DNA from: Polytrichum commune
Taxonomy: Eukaryota > Streptophyta > Polytrichopsida > Polytrichales > Polytrichaceae
Direction of reading: 5' to 3'
DNA: 64,000 bases
NCBI GenBank assembly: GCA_950295325.1
Contig: OX485806.1
Span: 19,780,001-19,844,000 of the forward strand
This document shows, piece after piece, positions 1 to 13,539 of the stretch. Position 1 is the first letter of the stretch. The number at the start of each line of letters is the position of its first letter. Made by a program: the position numbers and the translations under genes. A model generated the notes under the pieces. That model was not told the DNA's origin and searched no databases. It saw nothing but the letters and a program-made list of their open reading frames with translations.

Positions 1-550
1 ATGGTAGTTAAAATATAGTTAAAAACATCAAAAAATACTCAAAATTTGCTGATTATTTCAAAGTGCACTTTTCAAAAATTAGTTATAAATAATAATAATA
101 AAATACACCCCTAATGGTGGGTCTTGGGCAATGTTGTTCTTGAGCTGAAATCGGCACAAAAATCTCATTTGCAAAGATGTCAATGGCTGAGGTACGAATT
201 GGTCCCATGCAGTAAAAATGTTGTCAATGGGCTCGTGTGTTAATGACCGTGGTTGTCTTCACAAAGAGTTTGCCATCCTTGTTGCTTTAGTGGTCCTATC
301 TATTTATTTATTTTGGGAAATTTACAACGAGCCAAGGAATTCATGTAAGTTTCCTTTGTTCTTCGCAAAATCTTTCATGTTTTAAAAATGCTTGTATAGT
401 AGGGAGTCGAATCTACGTGTAGGGAGGGCCCAACATAGAATTTCTAAGTGCTTAGGGTGCTAGCCCAGGAGGAATGGAAGCCAAATAGATTTGAACCTAA
501 CACCTCATGGATCCCAAACCATGCCCCTAACCATCATGTGTGCACATAAC

Positions 551-917
551 TACACTAAATATGATATTTAGTATCACCAATTCTAATCGTCTTGCTCAGT
601 ACTAATTGTAAACCGTGATGTAGTGTAGCCAACACTAAATGTTAGCCCAACATTATTTGTCATTCCCTGTACATATTTTTGGGGATTATAGATTTACAGT
701 CTTGCAATTACTATCACTTACCAAGTGAATTTTCATCCAAATTTCAATCATCCATCAATCCATTTCATCACAAGTTATTGACATGCAGGAGAAGGTAAGG
801 GTTTGGCCAATGGATGAGCTCATCCATCATCCATGACAATATTTGTTCACTTATTCATAAGAAGTGTCATCCCAAAAAAGTAACCATAGTGACATAAAAT
901 ATAATACTTAGTGTAGT
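551..917 (+). mobile_element. TACACTAAATATGATATTTA MITE family, copy 1, 367 bp
   Basis: Begins with a palindromic end (TACACTAAATATGATATTTA) and ends ATACTTAGTGTAGTA. Shared interior landmarks: CCAACACTAAATGTTAGCCCAACATTATTTGTCATTCC, and ACCAAGTGAATTTTCATCC. Copies with the same order lie at 5843, 45120, 46735 and 53552. Confidence 0.85.
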
Positions 918-2094
918 AGGCAATGGAGTTCTTGGGTAACAAAGTTACTGCACAAATTAAAGTTACATCCAAAATAAATGGACCTCACAATGTGGGTCTT
1001 GGGTGTCAGTTTCACGCATGTGTGAGGCCACAATGGCTCAAATGACTCCAAAGTAAAAGCACTCACCATTGTGTGGTGGCTTTTTTTTATACAATTGAGA
1101 TCTATGTCATTTAGAAGTGTGTGCGCAATGGAACTTTGAGCCTATGGCATTTTGTGTCAAACCCAAGTGCGTGCTAGTACACACATTCCTAGTAGTGTGA
1201 GATGTGAAACACCCGATTAGTGCGAAATGATTATGGTAGGCTTGCCTAATTCAATGTTTGGTCCTAAATGGACACATATATCTGAGTGGTGTATGGTTGA
1301 GTGTAAATTTAGGAACGGACATAAAAAAAGACACGTATCGTAAGCATGCTACTAACCGTGCACATTTGACTTTGATGTTTTATTTTTTGAGGTGGGTAGC
1401 AAAAATTTCCAAATTTAGTATTTGAATTAAATTAATGGCTCACTTAATATTAGTGTTGAAAAGTAAAATGGAAATTTTTATTGAAAAATCATGGCCTTTT
1501 CATAGTTCTTTATACAACTATATTGGGCATTGGAAATTAACTACCTTAACCACTAACCGTGCACTATCAATGTTCATTCAACTTTTGCTAGAGGCGTTAC
1601 AAAAGAAGCTCTTTTTCTGGCAAACACGACTATTGGACGTTGTTGATTTTTAAGCTTCATTTCTTGTTTTTTCTCAACCTTATTTTCGGTTGGGCATTCT
1701 TGTTTTTCTTTCTTCTTCAATTCTGCTACCTTCTCCTTTTCAAGTTGCTTCCGGATTTTTTCATCATTCTTCGCTCCACTTGCATGAGTGATTTTGAGCT
1801 TCGTCAGGCTTACAGGGATTCACTCTAGTGTGCTACTCCATTGACCAATTTTATGCAATAAGTTACTGTTGTAAACCATCTACCTCTATATGTTTCCACT
1901 GGCATTTTAACTTCCTTCAAACAAGTAGATTATCCCGATGATATATTCAAAGCAAAGCTCATACACATGCAGTATCACAAGATACATTATCGAAGAACAA
2001 AACAATAGTAGAGGAGACGAACGGTGAACAATAGAGTAGTGAACGGTGAAGTGCACGGTAAAGTGCACGGTTAGTGGTTGTGAGCGGTAAGTGG
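918..2094. other. Intergenic, no gene seen
   Basis: AT-rich. It holds a fragment of the TAAGG(A/T)AGATG family at about 1195-1345. The small open frames at 1435-1828 are low-complexity and hydrophobic, with no recognisable domain. 1-550 is similarly empty. Confidence 0.6.
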
Positions 2095-2660
2095 CCTATG
2101 TACGATATGTGTTGGAAGGAGATCGGACTATGCACTCAAATTTTTGTTAATCATGTTGGCTTAGATGATCATTTGATAACTCATAGAATGTTTGCATATG
2201 AGCTATGATCATTTGATAATTCATATGAGCTCTGAAAATTATGTGGAAAGTGGCCACGGACACAATCTGGATTCCCTAATCATCTTGCACTAATTGCGTG
2301 TTTCATATTTTACGAGAAATGAGTATAGAGAGGAAAGTGTCCACTGAAGACCCTCTCACCTTAAGCAAATCCAAATCATGCCCGTAGCCATTTGCTATAT
2401 AATTTTTGGAGCTCATGGGAAGATTTCATTCATTATCAAAGTGAAGATTCTTGTGCTCATTAAGTGGTCATATAGACCCCTCCAACTATGTTGACAATTA
2501 AGCCTAGAATATATAGCTTATTTTAAAGTATGTAATCCAATCTCCTTATAAGAAATTTCTTTTAGGTGTCCGTTCTTAGATTCATGCTTAACCACATACT
2601 ACTCCAATATAGGCGTCTAGATTATCGCTAATTTGGAATTAGGCACATCTTCCTTACACA
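2095..2660. mobile_element. Two TAAGG(A/T)AGATG-family fragments head to head
   Basis: 2095-2370 is a reverse-oriented fragment (CATATGAGCTCTGAAAATTATG... TCTCACCTTA). 2370-2660 is forward (AGCAAATCCAAATC... AGGCACATCTTCCTTA). The junction falls near 2372. Confidence 0.65.
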
Positions 2661-4410
2661 CATGGAAGTTTGGGGCGGATATTGCATGCCCCCCCTACGA
2701 GCTTTTTTCATGGGGGTGTTAGAGCTAGAACGGGGTTGCTTGAAGGGTTGGGCACATGGGCGCAACTTTGTTGCCTTGCCATTGTTTTAGCTGCTAAAGG
2801 AGGCCATGCAAGCAACATAACAACACATCCAAAAAACAGGTTGCCACCAGAGCAAGCCACCACGTAGGCTACAAAATGCAATAAGAAATTAGCCTATGTT
2901 TTACACCAACACAATAAACACACTACATGTTGTTTACCAAATGATAACAAATTTGTTTTTACTGCAAAGGTTTATTGTCACGTTCATATTTTGATTTTTT
3001 TAATGTTGCCGTCATGTCCTCCAAGGGATGCGTGGGTTGTGGAAGGCCAAGCCATGTGCCCAACCCTTGACCCTCTTCTCTTGGAATAAGTTATTGTGGA
3101 CTTCATCCACCATTTCGTCCGGTGGGTGCAAGCTAGCTCCACTTTCCCACGTACTTTCCTATTCTTGCATACTAATCCCATAAGGTGATGTTTCCAGGCT
3201 GTTGAACATTGCCTCCTTGCCCACAAGACTTGCCATTGAGACCGGACAGTGGTTGACTATCCCTATCTCTAGAGACGATTAATTATGTCCCTTTTGCTCT
3301 TATGACGTAGTTGACACCGAGACACATTTCGTAGACTCGATGTAATCTTTAGTTCCTAGACTTTAAAATTCAATTTCACTTCATTCAAACGGAGGCTGAT
3401 GTTGAGATTGCAACTCTTCAATTTGTGTGCATGCTCGCACACTCGCCAAATCGCTCAAGCTTCAGAAACCACTGTCTGGAGTTGAAGAAACAAGAAAACG
3501 GTAGAACCGTGAGGCTCTGTTCTTTATTATGAAAGACTACAATTGTAGTTGTTCACTTTGCTCATGCCAATTCATGGCTATTCACTATACCAAACCTCTC
3601 TTGGATTTTGTGCACCTTCTTCTCAAATACGGGTCAAGGATTGAAGCTACTCATTTATCACCCGAAATTTTAAAAATAAATAATCAAGAACTACCGAAAT
3701 AACTATAGTTAACTAGATTTCTTTCAATGCATTTTAGGGAGCACTTATATATAAACTATAGATAACATCCACATTAAATACAGTGGACCAAAAATAACAA
3801 GAACAAGTAACGTCCAAGTGTGAACACAAAGTGGTTAGGAGAGTTGCTCTTGAAACAAAGAAGTTGATGCATAGTCTCTGTCCTACAGACAGAGCCAATA
3901 AACGGAGACAAGGAAAACAAAGTCATATCTTCTGAAGGTTCTTCACACGAGTGTAAGTCCACCATTCAGCTTGAGGATCCACTCTCGTCAGGCAGCCCAT
4001 GTCGATTGAATTCTGAAGGTTTTTACATCCGCCTACATGTTGGCTGAATCGAAGCATAAAACCTTCACGATTTTACCTTTCCCGTCCTCACAAGCTTAGA
4101 AATCAAGCTTTTTGAAAGCCCATGACGATCGACTTCCTTCCTTCCTTCCTCCTCTGAATCGATTCCGAACAATTCGTCAACCACCACCGCTCCTTCCACC
4201 AGCACCCGATCGACAGGAACGATCTTGCATGAAACATTTGGTGAGCATCACCATAGCCGTGTGGGAGCTGCTCTCGAAGTGTGGGCAAGCATTTTAGAAG
4301 ACTACAGATTCATCGCACATGAACTCGTTGTGAAAGTGTTTGTTTGAATGGGGAGAAAGGAATTACGTAAAGGGGGGCCCTGTTTTTGTCTGGAAGGAGG
4401 CGGCGCTTTA

Positions 4411-4910
4411 GGGCCACTTCACACACGAACCAAGAGCCTTGACCATGAGATTGTGAGAGCCCACAAGAAAGTGTCCAAAGGCCGTCCCAAGACACCTCCA
4501 AAATCATGTAGTGTGGTCACGGATCCTCAAGTGTAGTGTGAAGCCATACATGACCGGGCCCTCAACCAAATGCTATTTCGATGAATGTTGTATTCATGCG
4601 GGTCCTCACACATGATAAAATAGAACATGTCAATGGTTGTAGGCATTTGGAGTGCCATGGTCTCCCGGTTTTGTGTTAGGCCTACCTCCAAGAGGTGGTT
4701 TTTGAATATAGTCCAAGTGACCATGAAACATGATCCATTCGATGCCATGTAGGAATCCATGTAGACTTTACATCCATCTTGCATTCACATACTCCATTGG
4801 TCACTCAAGTGTAGTGTGAAGCGAACTTGGACCGGCTCCGCCGTTTCCACCAATGAGACTGTTGGAAGTGTAATGGTCATGGGCTCTCAGTCTTGTGTGT
4901 GAAGTGGCCC
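4411..4910 (+). mobile_element. PIF/Harbinger-like MITE (GGGCCACTTCACAC family), copy 1, 500 bp
   Basis: Ends GGGCCACTTCACACACGA and, inverted, the right end GTGTGTGAAGTGGCCC. Both sides carry TTA (4408-4410, 4911-4913), the Harbinger-type target duplication. The best-preserved of five copies in the window and a useful reference for the family. Confidence 0.9.
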
Positions 4911-5842
4911 TTAAAAGTGTGAACCTATTCAGATTATGATACAAACGGATTTCCTCTCAGCGACCTCTTTCAAAGCAGGCTGATGATGTTGGTCTCTTGC
5001 AAAATAACATTTCTATCCACTCAGTAGAAGCATTGCAAGTCCACTGTCGCTTTTGAAGCACACGAGCAATGGAGGATTGGGGCGAAACAACCTGTACACT
5101 GGTTCCTTGGAGGCAAGGGTTTAGGTATCCAACAAAGAAACGAGTGTATGGGTTGGTTCGCCCAAATCAGCAATGAAGATAGAACGACATCCAAAAGTGG
5201 GACGTTCTCATCTAAACCCAACATTTTTGTCATCCAGGAACACCGATTATGTTAGGTAACTAGCATGAATTCGATGAATGACTCGCTGCTTTCGCAGTTC
5301 GCATCTGCCTCTTCATGCCCGTTACCTCCTGCATAATTTTGAAACTAGTTGTGCAGGTTAATAAAATCACCAAGTTTACTTTTGCCACCGATTTGGCAAA
5401 ATAATCAACTAGGCTCAGGGCTGCATCACATGGAGTCCTAAGTCCCACTCATGTTAAACAAGTTCCAACATGGAGGCAAAGTCTCTGTTTTTGAGTCTCA
5501 AGAAACCACTGAAGTATGATTTATATCTATTGAAATCAAATCTTGATTATTTTATGCAATTTTTTTGGGGACTAGTGTTGCAAGTTGGGTCTAGCTTTTT
5601 GCTCAACCTCACTCTCAAGACAAGTCCCAAGCCTCACCTTTAAAAAGCGTTGGCATGTAAGCATCCATGTCATACATGGGACTTAGTACTTGGAACCCGT
5701 GTGAAGTGGTAAGTATCAAATTCCATGCTCTTAACGGCGAGGATTGCACAAATTGACCTCTAGGGAACTTGGACTTAGGACTTGAGGCTCCATGTGAAGT
5801 GGCCCTCAAGTTAAGTTTCAACCTTTTTGGAAGAAGAAAGTC

Positions 5843-6219
5843 TACACTGAATATGATATTTAGCGTCATGTATTCTAATTGTCTTGCTCAATACTGAATG
5901 TAAAACACGGTATAGTGTCACCAACACTAAATACTAACCCAACATTATTTGTCATTCCTTGTAAAATTTTGGGGGGATAATAGCTTTACAGTGTTGCAAT
6001 TACTATCACTTACCAAGTGATTTTTCATCCAAAATTTCAATCATTCATGAAAATATTTCATCACAAGTTGCTGACAAGAGAAGGTAGGGTTTTGGCCAAT
6101 AAATGAACTCATCCATCATCATGGCAGTATTTATTCACTTGTTCATAAGAAGTGTCATTCAAAAAGTTACCATAGTGAAATAAAATACCATATTACACTA
6201 AATATCATATTTAGTGTAG
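5843..6219 (+). mobile_element. TACACTAAATATGATATTTA MITE family, copy 2, 377 bp
   Basis: Collinear with 551-917 throughout and ends TACACTAAATATCATATTTAGTGTAG-like sequence. Both palindromic ends are preserved. Confidence 0.87.
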
Positions 6220-7077
6220 TTCATTATGAAACATCGCCCTCCAAAAGCACCTGAATGTTAGAATGGTGGACTTACACTCATGAAGAACCTTGAGTAGATA
6301 CTATTAGTTTTTTCCTTGTCTCCTTTTATTCCTTCAACTCAAGATAGTGGTTTATGAAGCTTGAGCAATATGATGAGTGTGTGACCATGCACACAAATTG
6401 AAGCATCATAGTCCTAGCATAAGCTCCCTTATGGGATTTAGTCTGCAAGGATGGGAAGGTGAGTCAGCTAACACCTATCGGACAAAAGGGTGGATGAATT
6501 CTAAGAGGAAGGTCTAGTTTAAACAAGCGCCCAAACAAAGCGCCATCAATGATAACCCGTTCAGTCTTTTGTCTTTCAAAGTGCTTCCACATCATTAGGT
6601 TGTTGTGTGTGTCGTCTAGTTCATCAGATGCGGCTTCAAACTTGTCAACAACCCTAACCAACCCTAATTGAACAAGCAGGAGCATTCCTCCACCGGAGAA
6701 GTTTGGAGCCACCCCTTAGGCAAGGCCCAAATCTTCTTTGTCTTGTTCATTGAGGTGGCTATATTGGTTGGTGACATGGCGAGCTGACGAAGTGGACAAA
6801 CCCTATGTATGAACATCGCACTGATTTGAGTTGTTATTTCAACCAATGACCTTTGACAGTCTTTCGTCTAGGAGCTCATCTACCCGTGCCTACCCCATCC
6901 CAAAAGAGGAGACCCAAGCATCCTATCCTCCAACTCTTACACCCCCATGAGAAGCTTGTAGGGGATCATTAACATCCACCGAAGTTTAGGGCACACTTCC
7001 ATGTGCCACTTTTATTGCCACACTAAATCAAAATTTTAGTGAAATTTACATGATCGATATGTGTTCTAAAAGTGGTT

Positions 7078-7576
7078 TTAAGGACCACTTTAAACATTTA
7101 TCAAGAGCCATGACCATGAATATCTAAGGATCCTTGAAAATCATCCAAAGGTTGTACTGTGGGAAATACAATTTTGGAATTGATGGGTCCTCAAGCTTAG
7201 TGTAAATTCAAAGTGGACCATACTAAGGGATTGCAACATGCTTCATGACACAATCTAGAAATAGTAAGCAACTCGGAACCCACTATGAAAATATAGAAGC
7301 CAATGGCAATTTGATTGCTTGTCACAGTGTCCGGTTTTGCATCAGACCCACCTCTATTTGATGGTCTAACCCAATATCCAGTAGATCATGCAACATTATC
7401 CACTTGGTGCCATGTAAAATACCATGTAAGATTTTCATCCATTCAAATTTCTTCGGTCCCTCATGCCCTCAAGATCCGGTATAAAATAAACTTGGACCAT
7501 GTCCAACTTCTTGACCAACCACATAGGTTGTATATCATGGATCAAGGGCCCTCAAATCTCTAGTGAAAAGTGGCCG
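7078..7576 (+). mobile_element. Diverged member of the GGGCCACTTCACAC family, copy 3
   Basis: Starts AGGACCACTTTAAAC with the shared AAGAGCCATGACCATGA block, and ends CTCTAGTGAAAAGTGGCC. The interior is much more diverged than in the other copies, so this is an older insertion. Confidence 0.6.
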
Positions 7577-10322
7577 TTAATCTTTACACGGAGAATGATG
7601 AGTGGTGGCCTGGGACAATGGTAGGGGCAATCAAATTTGGAGGAGGGTGAGACTCCACCTCTATGTCCGCATTACATATAAATTTTAATTTTGAGCAAGA
7701 AAAAAAAAATGGCATAAATAACATGTTGGTGTTATTGTAGGATGGTCGTGTTTACTCACTGTTTTCAATGTTAAGGTAGTACCATGATTCGGTCTTTCAT
7801 AAAACTTGTTCATTTATTTTTTATGTTTTTTCTTGTTTTTTCCTAAAAGTGTGAGTCGATTTTTTTGGTTTATCCACTCATATATGCAACATCTATAAAT
7901 GGATATGAGGATGTAAATGGTTGCATTTGATTTGCATGTTCAACGACAAGTCAAATCTACTAAACTGATATGTGCAATCAAGTTGCCTTTGCAAATAGGT
8001 TGGCTCTTTACCCATGTGAATTACTTTGGATCAAAATCATATCACACAAAAATACAAACTATGGTCGGTCATCCATATAGCAATCAAAATACAAAAAACA
8101 TACAATTAGTTTTGAAAATATGGTAGTAAAGATATGAACAATGTAGAGTGTCGATAAATTAGCACGGGACACCCTCATAGCACATATCGATGTAGGTGTA
8201 TCTCACGTTGAACCCACTAGACTAAGGTCTTTTTATAGTGCAAAGGTGGTTTTGATTGCTATTAACCAACATACTCAACTACATCATCGTGTCTTATTTT
8301 TCATTCACATTGTGCTTTGCAAATCATGTTGGTTGTGGTTGATGGTGGGGTCGGTCTTCAGATCATAATCCAACATTTCTCTGGGTCCACGGCTCTAGAA
8401 AAATTAAAGTAAGTCTTATCTTTGTTGGCCCTTGGACCGTAGTGTTAAAGTGGCTCCAACATCCTCAACTTTCTCCCCGAACCTTGGCCTCGGAGTACTC
8501 TAACAATGCCACATTAGAACAAACAACCATACTCATGCTAGTTCACCACGTGGAGTAGTACCATGTTGTACATCAAGTAGAGGATTGTTGTGATTGTGGT
8601 CAACATTCAATATGCCTTGTCCAACATTAGCCCAAAGTTGATAACCCACAACCACGACTGGGTCAATGACCATCTCTAGTGCAAACAACCCTTCAACACT
8701 GGATCACTCACTACAATAATCATAATTGTCATGGAGCACACTTCCCGCACAACTCAAGAAAATGCAACTCTATCATATTCATGGGGTAAAGATTTGCAAG
8801 TTTTCAAGTTGCGCATGAGAATTGCTCCATGAGTTGTATGTTAAGTGTGCCTTAGCCAACATTCTAATACATCAATTAGTTAAAACTAGGTGGTTGTGTT
8901 TGTGGTCAACATTCAACACACAAGTCCCACAAAACCAAATCAAAGTCACTTACCTATACACAATTGCAACCACAAACATGGCATCCTCTAGCATAAACAT
9001 ACCTACGACGTGGGACTACTCACCACCAACCTCATAATCCAAGTCCCAAATCACACGTATTTTCTTGCACAAGTTGATAAACTACAACACATCTATTGTA
9101 ATTGTATCACTAATAGGAAACATGGTCCTAGAATACACACACTTCCCATTTGACACATGTGACAACCCGATTGACAAGAGTCGTGTCTAACTTACAACTA
9201 CCATATATTCACTCAACTCTTGTCAATTGGATTGTGTGCTAATGATCGCCCTTGTTAGATGGGAAGTGGGTTCCATAACCACGTTTCCTAGTGCCGTAGC
9301 ACCATAGCTGGTTCATGCAAAAATAATTCCCAAATAAAAAACCGAAAAAATCGGAAATTACGAGTCGAATAAAACGAATAAGTGAAAATTTACATTAGAA
9401 AAAAAAAAAAAAAATGGAAAATTTGGACTCTTCTAAGCTCCAACCACGTCAACGTGTTATAAGAGGCTGCATGAGTACGTGTTAATGGCTCGGCACCTTG
9501 CTCACGAACTTCATGAGGTTGCTCAAGTCACGAGACAATAACGCCGAGCACTTCCCAACGCTGCCCTTAAAATGCCTTGCCTTCATCTTGCCTAATAAGT
9601 GTAGAGGAGGGGCTCATGAGGGCGAGGAGACCCAAAGGCTTCTACACGGGGAGCAACTCTACCAACCTATACCTAACCATCGTTTTTATGCTTTTATATT
9701 TGCAAATCATGTTGTTCTCATTCGTTAGGGGATAAGGGCATGAGCTAATTTGCGAGGTTTTCACTCGCCACCTTCCCATATGCTTGAATGATCTTTTGAT
9801 GTAATTGCTAGTTGATGTTTAAGTAGAGAGATTTGTTGTCCATCTACATGGTCAGCATCACATGTTGTTGCCACTTTTTGTTTTCATTAGCAGCATATGT
9901 GCCCACATGTAGGAATGCATAGGGACTCCTTCATCTGGAAAATGGTTGTGAGTAGATATGTGGAGCTTTGGATGCTTGCATCCTTGTTTTTTTGTGTGTT
10001 TTTTTGTAAGTATGTTTCCTGCAATGTAATCAGGGATCTTTACTTTTCATCGAAGGATTTTCCATACGAGCACAAGATCTATTTGAACAATTGTTCGATC
10101 TCCAACTTGTCAACCTCTTAACTGTTTGATAGATATGCTTAACGTCTCGGCTTGGATCTGTGCGCGTGATATGAAGTGCATTATTCTTAGTAGGGATAAA
10201 CCTGGGATGTCAACACTCCCTTTAGAATGCATGTTTTGAGATCACTTTTGATGATGCTTCTGATTAATGAACTGAAATTTATTATTTCACAAAGAGGACT
10301 AGCAACGTGCTTGCATGTGCGT
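7577..10322. other. Intergenic, no gene seen
   Basis: Contains an A15 tract at about 9400 and loosely repetitive CAACC/ACCAC text at 8500-9200 (two related versions of 'GTTGTG.TTGTGGTCAACATTCAA' at about 8587 and 8892). No reading frame with recognisable content. Confidence 0.55.
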
Positions 10323-10787
10323 TTAAATTAGAAAAGGTTTTGCACAATGTTTGTTGCCAACGGTGAGGTTGGGGTCCCAACCTTTCATGTGTGCAATCTT
10401 GTTTAGCCTTTTGATGTCTTTTATCAAAGGATTTTTTGTAAGGCTAGAGATTGTTAGCACACCTGTAGGAAAAAACTTATTCGATTTATCTGGAGCCTTG
10501 TTATTCTTACTGTTTCTGCTCAAGGTGTCGTTGAGAGAGCCCCGGGTGGCAAATCTCTCCTCTAGAACAGTTGTGTCTGAATCAATTCTAATGCTTTTGA
10601 TGTTGTGATGCTTTGTTATTTCACAAAGAGGAGCAAACTCTCTCTCTATATTCATCTCCCTCTCTTCCTTGCTAATAGGGATAAAAGAAAAATCAACCCG
10701 TTGTTGTTTTGGTGCCATTTCTAACACTCTTCTCACACATATCAAAGTGCAAATACATACAAAAGACCTAACACATACATTGTGCAA
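10323..10787 (-). CDS. Unrecognised 154-residue open frame
   Basis: This is the longest open frame outside the ligase gene. It starts at 10787 and reads to the left. The second half is charged (MAPKQQRVDFSF..., KEEREMNIEREF...). I recognise no domain. Two short direct repeats (ATTTCACAAAGAGGA, near 10285 and 10618) sit beside and inside it, so it may be part of an unknown repeat rather than a gene. No promoter or neighbouring exon is evident. Confidence 0.2.
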   Translation of the reverse strand: MHNVCVRSFVCICTLICVRRVLEMAPKQQRVDFSFIPISKEEREMNIEREFAPLCEITKHHNIKSIRIDSDTTVLEERFATRGSLNDTLSRNSKNNKAPDKSNKFFPTGVLTISSLTKNPLIKDIKRLNKIAHMKGWDPNLTVGNKHCAKPFLI

Positions 10788-11123
10788 AGACGAACAAGAG
10801 CCGCACTAAGTAAAGTTAAGGTGGATACTTAGGTCTAAGGCCAAGAATCCGCCACGAATGAATGAAAAAAACAACAACCTACTTGCATAATTGCTGGACC
10901 TTAACGAAAAAACGAATTAATCTTTTTAAAATCATAGGATTGACGAAATTGCATAAATTATATTTTTCGTTGACGAATCTTCTTTTTTCAAAAAATAAAT
11001 AAATATTCGTTTTGAGGTGCACGAACCAACTATGGTGCTACGGTAGTGTAAATTTGCAAAAATTTAAGTTGCGCAATGCATGTGCTATGAGACTCGTAGA
11101 AAGTCGCTTGTGCAACATATTAA

Positions 11124-11637
11124 GGGCCACTTCACACATGAGCCAAGAGTTGTGACCATGAAATTGTGAGAGCCCAAAAGAAGTGTCCAAAGGCTGTCCC
11201 AATACACTTCCAAAATCATATAGTGTGGACACATGCCCTCAAGTGTAGTGTGGAGTCATATGTGACCGGGCCCTCAACCAAATGCTACTTCAATGAATTT
11301 TTATAAATGTTGGGTCCTCACACATGATATAATGTAATAAATGAACAATTGTGAGATTACGGAGTGCCATGGTCTTCCGGTGTTGTGATAGGCCTACCTC
11401 CAAGAGATGGTTGTTGAAAATAGTTCAAGTGACCTTGAAACATTATTCATTTCATGCCACATAGGAATCCATGTAGACTTTACATCCATCTTGCATTCAC
11501 TTACTTTGTTGGTCCCTCAAGCGTAGTGTGAAGCGGACTTGGACCAATCTGTGCCTTTTCCACACATGAGAGTGCTTGAAGTGCGTTGGTCATGGCCTGC
11601 AATCTCATGTGTGTAGGTTAGTGGCCCTACTATGTGA
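11124..11637 (+). mobile_element. PIF/Harbinger-like MITE (GGGCCACTTCACAC family), copy 2
   Basis: Aligns along its length with 4411-4910 (landmarks: TTGTGAGAGCCCA, TGACCGGGCCCTCAACCAAATGCTA, GACTTTACATCCATCTTGCATTCAC). The ends are GGGCCACTTCACACATGAG and ...GTGGCCC. Flanks TAA/TAC suggest a mutated 3 bp duplication. Confidence 0.88.
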
Positions 11638-13539
11638 TCGATTAGTCCACTCCATCCTATCCAAAGCTTTCATAACATTACTCAACAACATGACCCCTCA
11701 GAATATAACAATGGGATGCTGGGAGATCAGTCTAAATCTAAGTCTCCTTGTGCAACTCTTCGAACATTTGACTATTACATTCAGAGGGCCCACAAAACGA
11801 GGACTCAACGCTGAGTAACGTTATGTCATGGATATTGGCAAAGTCTAATTTCCTCCATCTGCACTTATGAGGGCCAGATGACGGGAGTCGTCTGATGCTC
11901 TTAATATTAGGTCCTACTCCTGTGACATCGATCAACATCGTAGTCACTGTGGTGTGATCCATTTATTACTCTGCTTTATTTTTTCAAAGCAAGAAGAATT
12001 GAAGACTCCAGTCTCCCGCTAACTTACCTCAACTTATAGAACTTGGTGGCAATCCCTTACCAGAAAGAGTCTCCTATCAGAATCATCCTCCCCACATCCT
12101 TTTTCCTGTGCTGCGAGCTACATTATCAGTTTACCGACTACCAGGAGTGGTATGGAGGAAGAAGTTACAGCAATTTCAAGTTCAAGTTTCATATTCCTAT
12201 ATAATGAATTTTCTTCACTATACAATTACCGACAGTCTTGCGTCACACACCACCGAGTTATAATATCACATCCAAAATTGCTTCTTTACTGTGCTCAAGG
12301 GTGGCCCCGATTCCCAGGCTCCAAGAAACAGGAAGAAAAGCGGCTGAAGCAAGCCACACAAGCAGAGGAACTTAGCAGACGAACTTAGCAGACGAACGAA
12401 GAGTGCATATCATGTAACCTCATGTGAGGTCAAGTGCTTAGTGACAGATGTACAGACCTTCGTCTTAGGAGAATGTCATTTAGTTGCCGAGTGACTCGCC
12501 TAGGAGGAGGAGAATAGTAAGGGTATGGGGTTGGGGAAGATATGGGTTATATGGGGAAAAGGTTATGGTGACAGACATCCGCTGAAGATGCACTATTTTC
12601 TTAATTACTTGAGCTTTGTGCAGACAAAAGCACTGGGTGGGAGGAGTAGTGTAGTACCTACTTACTTATTTTTAGTCTGACGTCAAAAAGTTCAGGTTTT
12701 TGTGGGCGCCAACAAACTTTTGGGAAATTCAATGTTCCCGGTGTGCTGCAGACACGATTCGGTTCAGTTCGGTTCAGTTCGGTTTGAGTAGGGTTAAGTT
12801 AACATCATATGTTGTTACCAAAAACTTTTATTAAGACGGGAAAGGTTAGGAGTAGGAGTAGAAGGAGGAGGAAGATGATGATGGAGGCAAGGTTACTGGG
12901 CACGGCAGTCATAGTTCCATCTTCCACATTTTTTTCCTGTCTAGAAGGCTTTTTGCTGCACGAGGGTTTGGCTCGGTGTCGGTAGCTTGACCTGTGTAGA
13001 ATCCTAGAGCAAGAGCTTCTTAGTTTTTGGCGGGCGATGGTGATTCATTCCGTGGTGCAAAACCCGGTTGGCGTTGAGTTTGTGAAGGTTTGTGAAGGTT
13101 TGAAGGTTTTTGGAGGTGATAGATGGCCATGTGTGCAAGGAGGTGCTGAGAACTTCAGTAATTTTGAGCAATTTCCCACTGATGAAGCAGTGTGGCCGAG
13201 GATTGTGGTGTCGGTTCTTCCGTGTACTTTGGATGCTTCTCTGACAATGGGTTGTTACCTAATGAAGGCTTGTTAATGGATTTTATTAACCTCTCTTTAG
13301 GCTCATCCCGTGTGGTCGGTGATTCACGCTGTGCTAGGCTGGGATGCTGACTTGTCATCAGATCTCATCTTTGTAACTCCAAAGCCATTTGTCCTATCTG
13401 ACACTGCCATCCTGCTTCATGTTTTTGAGAGACTCGTTTCGACACAACCCTTGACGTAGCTCTGTTGTTGTGTCACCGGCCATGTGTCTCTGGAGACAAG
13501 AATGATGAACAACCTCCGATTGCGTAGCAGTAGAGCGCT
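11638..13539. other. Upstream region of the ligase gene
   Basis: Less repetitive than its surroundings and without a recognised MITE, so it could hold the promoter and missing 5' exons. Open frames at 12152-12388 and 13037-13276 are possible exons, but neither shows a UBR-family motif. Confidence 0.4.
12755..12790 (+). repeat. Short tandem repeat (TTCGGTTCAG)
   Basis: About three units of the 10-mer TTCGGTTCAG upstream of the ligase gene. No function can be assigned. Confidence 0.7.

Larger units (their letters stand above)
2690..6965. repeat. Large inverted-repeat block (about 4.3 kb), possible Mutator-like or foldback element
   Basis: The ends pair: CCCCTACGAGCTTTTTTCAT.. at about 2692 and, inverted, CCCCTACAAGCTTCTCAT.. 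at about 6963, both continuing GGGGGTGT.AGAG. A second pair farther in matches over about 95 bp: 3404-3500 and the inverse of 6311-6415 (shared AGTGGTTT.TGAAGCTTGAGC and GCACACAAATTGAAG). A smaller inner inverted pair is AAGGGTTGGGCACATGG (2736) with its inverse at 3053. MITEs at 4411-4910 and 5843-6219 sit inside. No transposase frame recognised. Confidence 0.6.
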
